From JADZAA01 sp039810485 (GTDB lineage: Bacteria; Bacteroidota; Ignavibacteria; Kapaibacteriales; UBA961), in the NCBI GenBank assembly GCA_039810485.1, contig JBDHXA010000013.1:1-44067 (forward strand): 44,067 nucleotides of DNA. The letters run 5' to 3'. Position numbers and translations under genes: made by a program. A model generated the notes under the pieces. The model worked only from the letters and a program-made list of their open reading frames with translations. It searched no databases and was not told where the DNA came from. This document shows positions 25,429-34,616 of the stretch, piece by piece (the first letter of the stretch is position 1; every line of letters starts with the position of its first letter).

Positions 25429-28194
25429 TTATCGCAGTATTGACATTGGCATTGTGAATATTGTCGTGCCTGTTGAAACTCGAACAAAATACAGTCCTGA
25501 TTCTAATCCGCTTGCATCAATCGAGCATACATTGTCGCCATTAGTTACAGACATTTCAAATGAACGGATAGCTACACCAAGAGAATTGACAATGCTAATG
25601 CTTCCGATGCCTGAGTTTGCTATAAATCTCAACATAGCCAATCCATTTGTTGGATTTGGGTATATTGACGCATTGAATGTGGCGGCATCTTCAATAACCC
25701 CAGTCGGGGATGTCGGCGTCAAATCAATATCGCGGCCGTCATACACCGAATTTGCAGTGTAATCTATCGTGGCAAAGAAATTAGCTTGATCGTAGTTTGG
25801 TTTGCTTAAAACCACATTGAAAGCGCCTGTCCCAACCTCAGAGAGTAAATACGATCCGTCCGAGTCACTAAATCCATAATCAGCGATTTGTCCGTTATCA
25901 TCATAAGCAACAACAAGAACGCCTGGAAGCGGCAAAGCGCCTTGCACATTATCGCCTTTTATAATTCCATGACCGGAATTTGTGTGCCCATGAATACGTC
26001 CGCCTCCGATTTTACCTTCCATTTTACGCAGTTTAACAATTACCATTTGATCGAGCATTGTTTCGCCAATTTCAAGTTGAGTTGCCTCTTTCCAATTAAT
26101 TGTGGCTAAAGCATCTTTTCTATAAAATCCCGGTACCCAATCGCGTGAATTTGAAATTCCTAAAATAACATATTTTCCCGGAAGTAGATTTGCAATAGAG
26201 AAATTACCATTTGCATCAGTTTCAACGGATGCGCTCATGAACTTTGAATCAATTTTTTCATGATTGCGAATGATCCTAATTGCAATCGCTCTGCCTGCAA
26301 TGCCATTTCCATCTGAATTAACCAACATGCCTAAAAATCCATTTTTAAACGTTGGGCGTTCAGGCAATGTAAAATTAATTTCGCGATTTGCTTCGAGTTT
26401 GATAGAAGCTGCCTCTTGAGGATTCTGAGTATTGTCATAAAATATTGGTTCATATTTATTGTCTAACGGTGTTGCAACTGCCACATAAGTGAAATTATCA
26501 GGCAAGTTAATGGAGTATTTGCCGCTGTTATCGGTGCGAGCCATAAATTGCATTGATTTTTCTTTGTTCAAAGATCCGTTGCTTTCTTTCACAATGAAAT
26601 TGACAACTGACATTATGCCATTTCCATTTTGAGTGGAAGCTATGCCAGAAACAGCATATATTTTAGGCGGTTCACGACGCTGAACGGAAATTTGAATAAA
26701 TGCCGAATCCATGCACTTTACAGGAATTTTTGTTGATTTTTCTATGGTTTCCGCATCTTGATACCATTCAGGAATAATTTCATCACCTCCAACAATTACA
26801 GCATATACTCCTTCAGGCACGCCTATTGAAAAATTGCCGTTATCAGGATTGATCAAACCTTTAAAGCGTCCGTTTCCTTTATCGGTGCGAATTGCAGACA
26901 TCCAGATTTTCTTCAATGGTTTTCCGTCCTTGTCAAGGATTCTGCCATTAATAGTTGCACACAATATAGGTCTTTCATTGCAATTCTCATCGCGAACATT
27001 TATTTCCCATTCCTGCTTTGCAGTAAGACTTGTCCCCGGAATAGTTGCCACAATTGTTGCTTTGTATTCGCCAGTTTTGATAGGAGTCCAGCGAATAACG
27101 CCTGTTTGTTCGTTAATTGTCATTCCGTCCGGAGATTCTTTTAATGAATAGACAGCAGTTACAGGTATATTTTGCGCATTTATTAAAATAGGCTCATATA
27201 CATATTCTTTGCCAACGCAAGCCATAGTTTTGGGCTGGCTCTTAAAAATTATATCATCTTTTTTTGCTCCTTTGCCTATTTTTACTTCAAATCGCTGGTC
27301 AACAGTCAGTTCGGGATGTCCGTCGACTCTGGCGCGAATAACAACCACATAAACCCCTTCTTCTTGCGGAGTCCACACAATGCGCCCTGTTTGAGAGTTA
27401 ATCTCCACTCCTCTTGGGCCATCTACAATTGAGTAAATTATTTCTAGTGTTTTATCTGGAAAATAAATTGCCTTAGATTCATACACCCACTCTTTTCCAA
27501 CAGTTCCTTCTTTAGGTGGTGTAGTTGTAAACATAAAATCTTGGTTATTATCATCTATTGAAACTGTCCAATCTTGCAACGCATAGATTGTTGAATCAGA
27601 TATAAGATAAGCGCGTATGAGAACTACATATCTGCCCGGCGATGTCGGAGTCCAAGTAATGCGACCCGTTTCGGGATCTATCTCCATTCCATAAGGTCCT
27701 TTGTCAATTCTGTATCTAATGCCGTCTCTACTGTCATTATACTTTGCCTGAGCTTCGTAAACATATTGTTTGTTGATTTTTGCAGTAGTTGACGGTGTTG
27801 TTACAAATTTTACTCTTGGACTTTCATTTTGAATATTTACAACTTTTATTGGTGTTCTATCGCTTTCACCATCTGCATTGTAGGCGCGAACAAAGAAAGT
27901 CCATACACCTGTTTTATTGGAAATGGTTGCAGATAAATCCTGCGTTTCGCGAATCATCTCAAATTTCGACAAATCTTCCGTTTCACCTTGTGCAGCGTAA
28001 ATATGATATCCAATAGCTGTAGGTCCTTCACTATTTGCCTTCCATGATAATTTTACAACGGCGGGATTTCCGCTTACAGTTGTAGTAAATTCTTTTGGCC
28101 TTCCGGGCGTTGCGGCTATTACAGCCGAAACGCTGCAAAACGCCAACAATAACATCGGCAGAATAATTCGCCGAACGTGATGAAATAGGAACAT
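25429..28194 (-). CDS. Secreted Ig-like / carboxypeptidase-regulatory repeat protein with T9SS sorting domain
   Basis: From the ATG at 28194 the protein has 921 residues. This start has GGAGG seven bases ahead and gives a classic signal peptide (MFLFHHVRRIILPMLLLAFC ... AVIA). In order come a fibronectin III-like domain (PGRPKEFTTTVSG ... VWTFFVRAYNADGES) and three tandem cadherin/Ig-like putative-binding domains, each opening 'VGKEYVYEP' and closing 'TGxIxWTP'. Several CarboxypepD_reg-type beta domains follow (DTDANGNFSIANLLPGKY-like segments). A type IX secretion C-terminal domain starts at SIYPNPTNGLAMLRF and ends SGLYFVRVSTG. It should be carried to the cell surface by T9SS. The role is probably adhesion or surface structure; no enzyme motif is seen. 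Confidence 0.85.
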   Translation of the reverse strand: MFLFHHVRRIILPMLLLAFCSVSAVIAATPGRPKEFTTTVSGNPAVVKLSWKANSEGPTAIGYHIYAAQGETEDLSKFEMIRETQDLSATISNKTGVWTFFVRAYNADGESDRTPIKVVNIQNESPRVKFVTTPSTTAKINKQYVYEAQAKYNDSRDGIRYRIDKGPYGMEIDPETGRITWTPTSPGRYVVLIRAYLISDSTIYALQDWTVSIDDNNQDFMFTTTPPKEGTVGKEWVYESKAIYFPDKTLEIIYSIVDGPRGVEINSQTGRIVWTPQEEGVYVVVIRARVDGHPELTVDQRFEVKIGKGAKKDDIIFKSQPKTMACVGKEYVYEPILINAQNIPVTAVYSLKESPDGMTINEQTGVIRWTPIKTGEYKATIVATIPGTSLTAKQEWEINVRDENCNERPILCATINGRILDKDGKPLKKIWMSAIRTDKGNGRFKGLINPDNGNFSIGVPEGVYAVIVGGDEIIPEWYQDAETIEKSTKIPVKCMDSAFIQISVQRREPPKIYAVSGIASTQNGNGIMSVVNFIVKESNGSLNKEKSMQFMARTDNSGKYSINLPDNFTYVAVATPLDNKYEPIFYDNTQNPQEAASIKLEANREINFTLPERPTFKNGFLGMLVNSDGNGIAGRAIAIRIIRNHEKIDSKFMSASVETDANGNFSIANLLPGKYVILGISNSRDWVPGFYRKDALATINWKEATQLEIGETMLDQMVIVKLRKMEGKIGGGRIHGHTNSGHGIIKGDNVQGALPLPGVLVVAYDDNGQIADYGFSDSDGSYLLSEVGTGAFNVVLSKPNYDQANFFATIDYTANSVYDGRDIDLTPTSPTGVIEDAATFNASIYPNPTNGLAMLRFIANSGIGSISIVNSLGVAIRSFEMSVTNGDNVCSIDASGLESGLYFVRVSTGTTIFTMPMSILR

Positions 28195-28424
28195 AAAACC
28201 TCCGTTAAGTAAATAAAGTTCGAGTATACAAGAAAAACTCGAAACTAATTTTGACAAATGTATATCAATTGCAAGTAATAATCTGCCATTCAAAAGAACG
28301 TTACAAATTTCTGATTTATTGCCAAATATTTTTATAATATGGATTTGACTTTATTTAAAAGGAAATTACATTGGGTGTTTATAAAGACATTATGTATAAA
28401 ATTCATGGTTTGACAGCCATGCTC

Positions 28425-29624
28425 TCAAAAAACGTTCGGAGCAATATCTTCACGATAGCCCTGAGATTTTTTCCATGCTAACTTCGTACTTTTCTCAAGA
28501 ATTGCAATTATCTTAAGCGTTAGCTCATCACATACGGCATATCCTTGCGAAGTCAATGAAAGTCGTCCGTCATTTTTTTTAATTAACGAATTATCTCGCC
28601 ATACTTTTTCACTGTTTCCCAGCACATCCGATATATCTATTCCGAAATCTTGTTGGAACTCTTTTAATCGTATTCCTTTTGCTCGCAGTTCAAGGAATAT
28701 CCTTTCGTACATTTTTTCGTTTTTCTCTAATGTTTCGGTATTGGCAATCGGCAATTGTCTTTTTTCTATCATGGTGTTATACTTTGAAATATTCCGGTAA
28801 TTCCAATAGCGCGTAGAATCAATAAATCCGTGCGCAGACGGACCAAAGGCAAGGTATTCTTCACCATTCCAATACAAGAGATTATGCCTGCATTCTTTGT
28901 CTTTCTGGGCAAAGTTTGACACTTCATATTGTATAAACCCATTATCAGACAATAGTTCAATCGCTTCGGCATACATATCTGAATCTTCGCTTTCATCGGC
29001 AGGTTTTATGCGTCCTTGAGCAAGTTGAGCAAATATCGGCGTTCCTTCTTCATATATTAGAGAGTATGCAGAAATATGCTCCGTTTGAAGATAACTCGCT
29101 TCGCGCAAAGTTTCACGCCACGAATCTAAAGTTTGAGAAGGTAATGCAAACATCAAATCAATATTGACATTATCAAAGCAGGCTTTTCTTGCCAAATAAA
29201 CAGCATCTCGCGCTTCATCGGCAGTATGAATTCGCCCCAAAAATGAAAGCTCGGATTGATGGAAAGATTGGATTCCAAAACTTAGGCGGTTTACACCTGC
29301 ATCTTTATATCCGCGAAGCGATTCTAACGTCACCGTCCCGGGATTGCATTCCATCGTAATTTCTGCATCGCCTGCTATATTAAATTTATTTGCGAGAGTG
29401 TCTATTATGCGAGTTATTGTTGGCGCTGGAAGCAGCGACGGCGTTCCTCCGCCTAAAAAAATAGAATCTATAGTGCCATATTGTCTAATTTCAGCTCTCA
29501 TTTGAATTTCATAAAGCAGATATTCAATAAATACTTGCATCTGCTCTGTACGTTCAACAGAATAGAAATCGCAATACACGCATTTTTTTTCACAAAATGG
29601 AATATGAAGATAAATGCCAAACAT
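28425..29624 (-). CDS. hemW: Heme chaperone HemW (radical SAM, coproporphyrinogen III oxidase-like)
   Basis: HemW is a radical-SAM protein that inserts heme into target proteins; it was long annotated as oxygen-independent coproporphyrinogen oxidase. From ATG 29624 it has 399 residues. The [4Fe-4S] motif is CEKKCVYCDF (Cys11, Cys15, Cys18), followed by IFLGGGTPSLL, the SAM-binding region ECNPGTV and NRLSFGIQSF. The C-terminal HemN-like domain contains the HNLLYWNGEEYLAFGPSAHGF segment. The cysteine that true HemN carries after CxxxCxxC is replaced here by Asp, as in HemW. A weak CATGG/CCATG hairpin lies just after the stop. The in-frame TTG at 29630 is less likely as start. Confidence 0.93.
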   Translation of the reverse strand: MFGIYLHIPFCEKKCVYCDFYSVERTEQMQVFIEYLLYEIQMRAEIRQYGTIDSIFLGGGTPSLLPAPTITRIIDTLANKFNIAGDAEITMECNPGTVTLESLRGYKDAGVNRLSFGIQSFHQSELSFLGRIHTADEARDAVYLARKACFDNVNIDLMFALPSQTLDSWRETLREASYLQTEHISAYSLIYEEGTPIFAQLAQGRIKPADESEDSDMYAEAIELLSDNGFIQYEVSNFAQKDKECRHNLLYWNGEEYLAFGPSAHGFIDSTRYWNYRNISKYNTMIEKRQLPIANTETLEKNEKMYERIFLELRAKGIRLKEFQQDFGIDISDVLGNSEKVWRDNSLIKKNDGRLSLTSQGYAVCDELTLKIIAILEKSTKLAWKKSQGYREDIAPNVF

Positions 29625-29715
29625 TTTCAATTATCAATATGGTAAAAATCAATGATGTAAAAATGATTTCTGCTAAAAAAATGTATCTACACTTCTTTCT
29701 CTTCTATATATAAAT

Positions 29716-29754
29716 CGCCGCGCCACAATGGAAATAAACCAATGCAACGCGGCG
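29716..29754 (-). terminator. GC-rich hairpin downstream of the 1.4k-residue T9SS protein gene
   Basis: CGCCGCG (29716-29722) pairs with CGCGGCG (29748-29754) across a 25-base loop. It is the only GC-rich stem in an AT-rich gap, 29 bases past the stop of the large minus-strand gene. No clear T tract follows, so efficiency is uncertain. Confidence 0.5.
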
Positions 29755-29782
29755 TTCTATAAGCATTATAGCAAGTTAATTG

Positions 29783-32700
29783 TTATTTTCTGATTATTAT
29801 TGTTTTGCTGTCAGAAAACTGTCCACTTGTCAGACGTATCGTATACAAGCCTGCCCCAAATTCATCAATAGGTATTACCGCATTATACGAACCTTCTTCG
29901 AGAATACCGCTGAAAGGAGTTGCAACTTTTTCCCCCAAAGAATTGAAAATTTCAAAAGTTGTGCTGCCGGTTATTCCTACGCTATATTCAACACTGATTG
30001 CTCCGCCTTTTGCCGGATTAGGCGTTACATTAGTTAAGCCGTAGGATATGCCGCTTCCACGAACAAGCCGCCCATTTTCGAAACATGTCGTATATGTAAC
30101 TTCTGCAGGTTTGCTGTCGGTTGCCAAGCAAGCAATACGGCTCGGAACTTTTATATCAAGCCCAATTGGATATTTCAGCGTGTCGGCCAACATTACTTGA
30201 AGTTGGACATCAATCAGCGATCCATCGGCATTTATAGGCGCTGTTCCATGGGCAGTGAGCAGAACAATATTTTTTGCTCCCGCGCTACTTTCCGAGCTGC
30301 TTACTGTCCATCCTGCTGGCAATCCGTTTGGCACTGCGTTTTTAAACATAAAAAAGCGGCTGTTAAAAGATAATTCGGCAGTAAAGCTTGTAATTCCAGC
30401 ATCACTCCAAGTTTGACCTTTTTCCATCGAACCATTAATTTGAATAGTTATGGTTTTTCCTGGTTCGGATAATTGTGTTTCAGGGGTTAGTTTATAATGC
30501 GAGTTTACCTTATAGCCGCTTCCAGTCAAAGCCACAGCGAGATTTGGATTAACTGTATTTTCAATTTCAAGAGCAGCGCTATAGTTTCTTTCATCTGTCG
30601 GAGAAAATACTATATCAAATTCAACGAATTGCTTAGATAGTACAGTCATTGGCAATGATGGTCTGACAGCAAAAGAAAATACCGATGCGTCAGAACCGGT
30701 AAAAGTAAACTTTGTAATGTTTAACGGAAAATCGCCCGTATTATTTACACGTAGCTTTCTAGTTTGAGTATTGCATGTCAAAATATTGTCATAAGGCGGA
30801 ATACTTGCATCAATTCCGGGTACACCGACAGTTTTGCCATATCCAATTATATCAACCGAATTGGGAACGCGAGGCGCCTCATCTGGACCAGGCGCTGCAT
30901 CCGACATTATATCGAGAGAGATAAAACGACGCCCAACGGCGGTTGGCGTAAATTTAACACGGAAGCGAATGCTGTCATTCATAGGAACAGTAAAATTCTG
31001 CGGAAAACCGGTTTGATCATCCGGAAAAGTAAAATCAGTTCTATCTCCAGCCGACGAATTGAGATTTAACGAATAGACCTGAAGATCTGCCGAAGTGCTA
31101 GGATTGCGAATTACTGCATAACCGTCTTCGGGGTTTTGATCGCCGACGATTGTTGTGTCTTTAAATATCCAGCCGGTTGGATTGATTTTTGGCAAAATTC
31201 CAATACCGTCAAGATTTCCTTCGATTTTGGGTACGCTTTCAGCAAACACCGGCACAACCGTATTGTGATGCGTTGCTTCGTTCGCCGGCTCATATTCTAC
31301 ATCAACGATTACTTTATTGCCTTTTGGACGAATAACAATCGGATTTGAAGCGCTTATATTGGCAGGGCGAGTGCCAATTATGCGAAAATTAGGATTTGAT
31401 GCATCGTTTAGCTGAACTCCTACAAGTGTTACGTCAGAAGTACCTGAATTAGATATTTCTAGTGTTGCTTGCTTGATTGTCTTAACGCGGCGTTTTTTCC
31501 AATCCCAAGAAGTTATTTCTGGTCCGGGACTGCGTCCGCTGCCTTTCCATAAAGAATTAGGATTGCAATCGTTTCCTTCGCTGTCAGATTCTAAAGTAAC
31601 GATTATACTGTCGGCTGCCATCTTGTTCGGTTCAAAGCATGCAGAGAGTAATGCGACCGAAGATTTTGGAGCTATTTTAAATGGAAATGCAGGGTTTGTT
31701 GGGTTCGAGATAGAAAATGGAGGACGAACACCTGAGATATTGGTTACTAATAAAGTGTCTGTTCCTTTATTGGTTATGCGAAGTCCGCTTCCGCTTTGTT
31801 CTTTGCATGTTTTAGAGCCGATTGTTACCGCGCCGGCATCCCAAAGCGGCTCTACATCTATGCAAGGGCGAATTCCGCGCCCTAATACTTGAACTGCAAA
31901 ACGCGCACATTCTGTTTTTACTACAAGCGAATCGTTATCGGTGTCTGTTGGATCTTTGCTTTCTCTAATTGGTTTGTATTCCATTTGCAAATCATGCGTT
32001 CCATTGCCTGGTATTTCTATTTCTGGAGGAGCGCCACCGCCTACTATTGTAAATTCTTTTTTTAACAGCAGTTCTATAGAGCTTATTTTAATTGGCACCG
32101 CGCTTTTATTTCGAAGCGTTACCGTAAATGGTTTGGTTCGATTAACGCGAATTTCACCGGCTTTAATGGGATTTGGTTCAAACACAAGCTTGTCAGCAAT
32201 ATATTCGACACTGTCAATAGTGAAATTGCCAGCTCTGTCAAACACTATAAATATCGCTTTAGCATCTTTGGTTTTATCTATTACTTTTAGTCGAAAATCA
32301 AACCTTGTAACTTTGGGGTCAGGTATAATTTCATCGGCAGTCACATACTCCAATATGTAATTTTTGCTTAGCGAATCAACCAATAAAATATCAGCAATGC
32401 CCTGGTCAATTTGTGCAGTATCAGGCGGAGGCCCGAAGTTTCGCAGTTCGGTTGCCGTGTAGTCATAATCGCCGCACTTATCTTTGCGAGTCAGTACCGG
32501 GGGCAGAGTATCGCGCTCATCTAATTTCTTTAACGCCATGGCAGCAGGCCAGCCATAAGAATTGAAAGCGCCATAACCGTAAATATATCCGCCAAATCTT
32601 GTTTCGCTTTTTACTTGATGAGCGCCCGGACCCAAATCAGGCCTAACCCAATAGAGATTTGTACCCGGAATGCGTTGATTGAGATATGACGGATATTTTC

Positions 32701-34036
32701 GATAAAGCGAATCGCCGTCCATAACAACTGATTTCAGTTTATTTCTGTTAAAATCCGTTGAGTCGCCTTCAACTATAAGCCCAAGATAATTATTCAGGAA
32801 TGCGCTCAGAGTAGGAGTTTGAAAAACCGTTGCTTTTAAATATTGCTCTAAAGGAGTAATCACAATCATATATGGATCAAAGAAATCACCGGCATCCCAA
32901 TTAGCTGAATAAGCGTATTGCAAGAGCAGAATCGGACCATCCGCTTCCCAAACCGACATTCCTCGAATTCCTTCTACCGCGCCAACTCCTCCCCATGTAT
33001 TAAAGAAATCGACAAAGTCATTTTTTGCTATCACTCCAGAGCGCTGTCCTATTAGCGCTCCTGTTTTGAGATCGTAGTACTTCATGTTAAACTTTGTATT
33101 CGGATTCGCGGCAATAATTCGGAAATAATCGCCTTTGCCTTTGCGGTCAAATTCGATAGTTACGTATTTTTTGCCCCATGCCTGAATAGGCGGCATCATT
33201 TCTACAAGATAATCGCGCCCATTTTGCGCTTCGGTTGGAATTATGCAGCGCATATGATAGGAAAGAAAGCCGATTGGCTTGGTTGATGTAACTCTTGAAC
33301 CGCTCAAATCAAAGCTTCCCATTGTCAGACCGTCGCCTCGAACGCAATAGACCTGCCCACGATCGAGAGTAATTTTAAAAGGAGCTACGTTTCTGTTATT
33401 GCGTCCTCCCAGCGTACGACCTTGCCCGTTTGCATTTCGTCCGCTTAGTTGTATAGAAACTTCGGTTTTATCCTCGGATGCAACTATCATAAATCCGCCT
33501 GCCCATTTGCGTACTTCGCCAAAATCATAATATCCGCAATGCATGTACTCGCGTCCCCATGTGCTTGTTGGCAACGCTAAAAAGCCATCAGTAGTAACAT
33601 CCTTTGCATCCATAACATACACAGAAATAGGATGCTTGGAGTAAACATGAATGCCCTTGTTCTCTGCTTTTTCACTTGTGGCAACTTCCCATCCCGGTGA
33701 TACTGTGCCATCTTTTGTCGAAAAAGTTGTTATTTTTTCGGCTTTGACTTTCTTTGTCATCTTAAAGCCCTCGAGCGGCACTTCGACTGTTACTTCTGTA
33801 TCATAACTTGAAGTTATATAGAACTCGATGCCAAGCATTGGCTGCACAACATCGTCATTCATCGGGATGCCGAACCAATAATCTCTGCCTTGAGCAGCAT
33901 TGTTCAGCAGATATTCGGCTGATGGAACTTTCTTTAAGATTTGCTCTGACTTTTTATCTTGCGCTGAGAGGTCAAATGAAAAGTTTGTGCAAAAAAGAAG
34001 CAAAAAAAGAAGGAATATTGAAGCATATCTATGCAT
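29783..34036 (-). CDS. Large secreted IgGFc-binding-like / choice-of-anchor protein with T9SS sorting domain
   Basis: The protein has 1417 residues from ATG 34036, which gives a good signal peptide (MHRYASIFLLFLLLFCTNFS ... LSAQ). An in-frame TTG at 34081 is the alternative. The N-terminal ~450 residues resemble the IgGFc-binding N-terminal domain (GRDYWFGIPMND, GIHVYSKHPISVYVMDAKD, TSTKPIGFLSYHMRC). Several ASPM/SPD-2/Hydin- or choice-of-anchor-D-like beta domains follow, with repeated 'PNPIKAGEIRV', 'ITNKGTDTLLVT', 'ISNSGTSDVTL', 'VNNTGDFPLNI' units. A cohesin-like stretch (about 1190-1320) precedes the T9SS domain at TNVTPNPAKGGAISVEYSV ... FGAGLYTIRLTSG. It should be anchored to or released from the cell surface. 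Function is unknown; adhesion is the usual inference. Confidence 0.85.
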   Translation of the reverse strand: MHRYASIFLLFLLLFCTNFSFDLSAQDKKSEQILKKVPSAEYLLNNAAQGRDYWFGIPMNDDVVQPMLGIEFYITSSYDTEVTVEVPLEGFKMTKKVKAEKITTFSTKDGTVSPGWEVATSEKAENKGIHVYSKHPISVYVMDAKDVTTDGFLALPTSTWGREYMHCGYYDFGEVRKWAGGFMIVASEDKTEVSIQLSGRNANGQGRTLGGRNNRNVAPFKITLDRGQVYCVRGDGLTMGSFDLSGSRVTSTKPIGFLSYHMRCIIPTEAQNGRDYLVEMMPPIQAWGKKYVTIEFDRKGKGDYFRIIAANPNTKFNMKYYDLKTGALIGQRSGVIAKNDFVDFFNTWGGVGAVEGIRGMSVWEADGPILLLQYAYSANWDAGDFFDPYMIVITPLEQYLKATVFQTPTLSAFLNNYLGLIVEGDSTDFNRNKLKSVVMDGDSLYRKYPSYLNQRIPGTNLYWVRPDLGPGAHQVKSETRFGGYIYGYGAFNSYGWPAAMALKKLDERDTLPPVLTRKDKCGDYDYTATELRNFGPPPDTAQIDQGIADILLVDSLSKNYILEYVTADEIIPDPKVTRFDFRLKVIDKTKDAKAIFIVFDRAGNFTIDSVEYIADKLVFEPNPIKAGEIRVNRTKPFTVTLRNKSAVPIKISSIELLLKKEFTIVGGGAPPEIEIPGNGTHDLQMEYKPIRESKDPTDTDNDSLVVKTECARFAVQVLGRGIRPCIDVEPLWDAGAVTIGSKTCKEQSGSGLRITNKGTDTLLVTNISGVRPPFSISNPTNPAFPFKIAPKSSVALLSACFEPNKMAADSIIVTLESDSEGNDCNPNSLWKGSGRSPGPEITSWDWKKRRVKTIKQATLEISNSGTSDVTLVGVQLNDASNPNFRIIGTRPANISASNPIVIRPKGNKVIVDVEYEPANEATHHNTVVPVFAESVPKIEGNLDGIGILPKINPTGWIFKDTTIVGDQNPEDGYAVIRNPSTSADLQVYSLNLNSSAGDRTDFTFPDDQTGFPQNFTVPMNDSIRFRVKFTPTAVGRRFISLDIMSDAAPGPDEAPRVPNSVDIIGYGKTVGVPGIDASIPPYDNILTCNTQTRKLRVNNTGDFPLNITKFTFTGSDASVFSFAVRPSLPMTVLSKQFVEFDIVFSPTDERNYSAALEIENTVNPNLAVALTGSGYKVNSHYKLTPETQLSEPGKTITIQINGSMEKGQTWSDAGITSFTAELSFNSRFFMFKNAVPNGLPAGWTVSSSESSAGAKNIVLLTAHGTAPINADGSLIDVQLQVMLADTLKYPIGLDIKVPSRIACLATDSKPAEVTYTTCFENGRLVRGSGISYGLTNVTPNPAKGGAISVEYSVGITGSTTFEIFNSLGEKVATPFSGILEEGSYNAVIPIDEFGAGLYTIRLTSGQFSDSKTIIIRK

Positions 34037-34616
34037 TGTTGTTACCCTAAAATTTAAAATGTTTGAAATTGATTTTTTCAAGAAATAAAAAAAGTTTCCA
34101 TTTATCTATTGAACTTTGGTAAATTAACACATTTATTTGTAACAAATATCTTGTTTGTTTGTACCACGTTTATTAACTGAACTGCTTTGTAAATGCAAAT
34201 CATAATTTGTGACTTTTACGGGATATCTATCAAGATTGGATAAATCAATAACACAAAATTCTCCTATTCGTATCATAATACATCAAAATTCATTTTTTCT
34301 AGTTACTTTCTGTTTGTGTAAATAAAATCGATTTATACTTTGTCATATCAACAATATTATCAATGAGCCCACTCCGAAAAGTTAACCAATATTTCAAATC
34401 AAAGAAAACATGGTGAAAAAGTACAGTTTTTACTCATTTTTAAGTGAATAACGGCAAAAAACGACTTTTTTAGCTCTTGAAAGATAAGTTTTTTGAAAAG
34501 TAGTGAATCTTTCGTCTGCAAATTTTATTAAATACATTTTCGGAGTGGGCTCAACATATAGATTTTCCTCATGAAAAACAATCTCAGTACTTCACTCATT
34601 CTCATAAAGATATGTT
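34037..34616. other. Divergent intergenic region with MITE copy 1
   Basis: This 580-base AT-rich gap separates the large minus-strand T9SS gene from the plus-strand secreted protein. It must hold promoters for both. Apart from the MITE at 34364-34553 I see no open frame, terminator or binding site I can name. Confidence 0.5.
34364..34553. mobile_element. MITE-like element, copy 1
   Basis: This 190-base element is bounded by terminal inverted repeats TGAGCCCACTCCGAAAA and TTTTCGGAGTGGGCTCA, a perfect 17-bp pair. Its interior has no protein but matches the copy at 41748-41939 closely, including GAAAACATGGTGAAAA and CGAATCTTTCGTCTGCAA-like blocks. I see no clear target duplication here (TCAA before, ACAT after). 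It ends 63 bases ahead of the next ATG. Confidence 0.85.

Noticed and set aside
31473..32360. Two 139-codon plus-strand frames opposite the large T9SS protein
   Set aside because: They sit in the antisense of a clear, repeat-built secreted protein and show no independent features.
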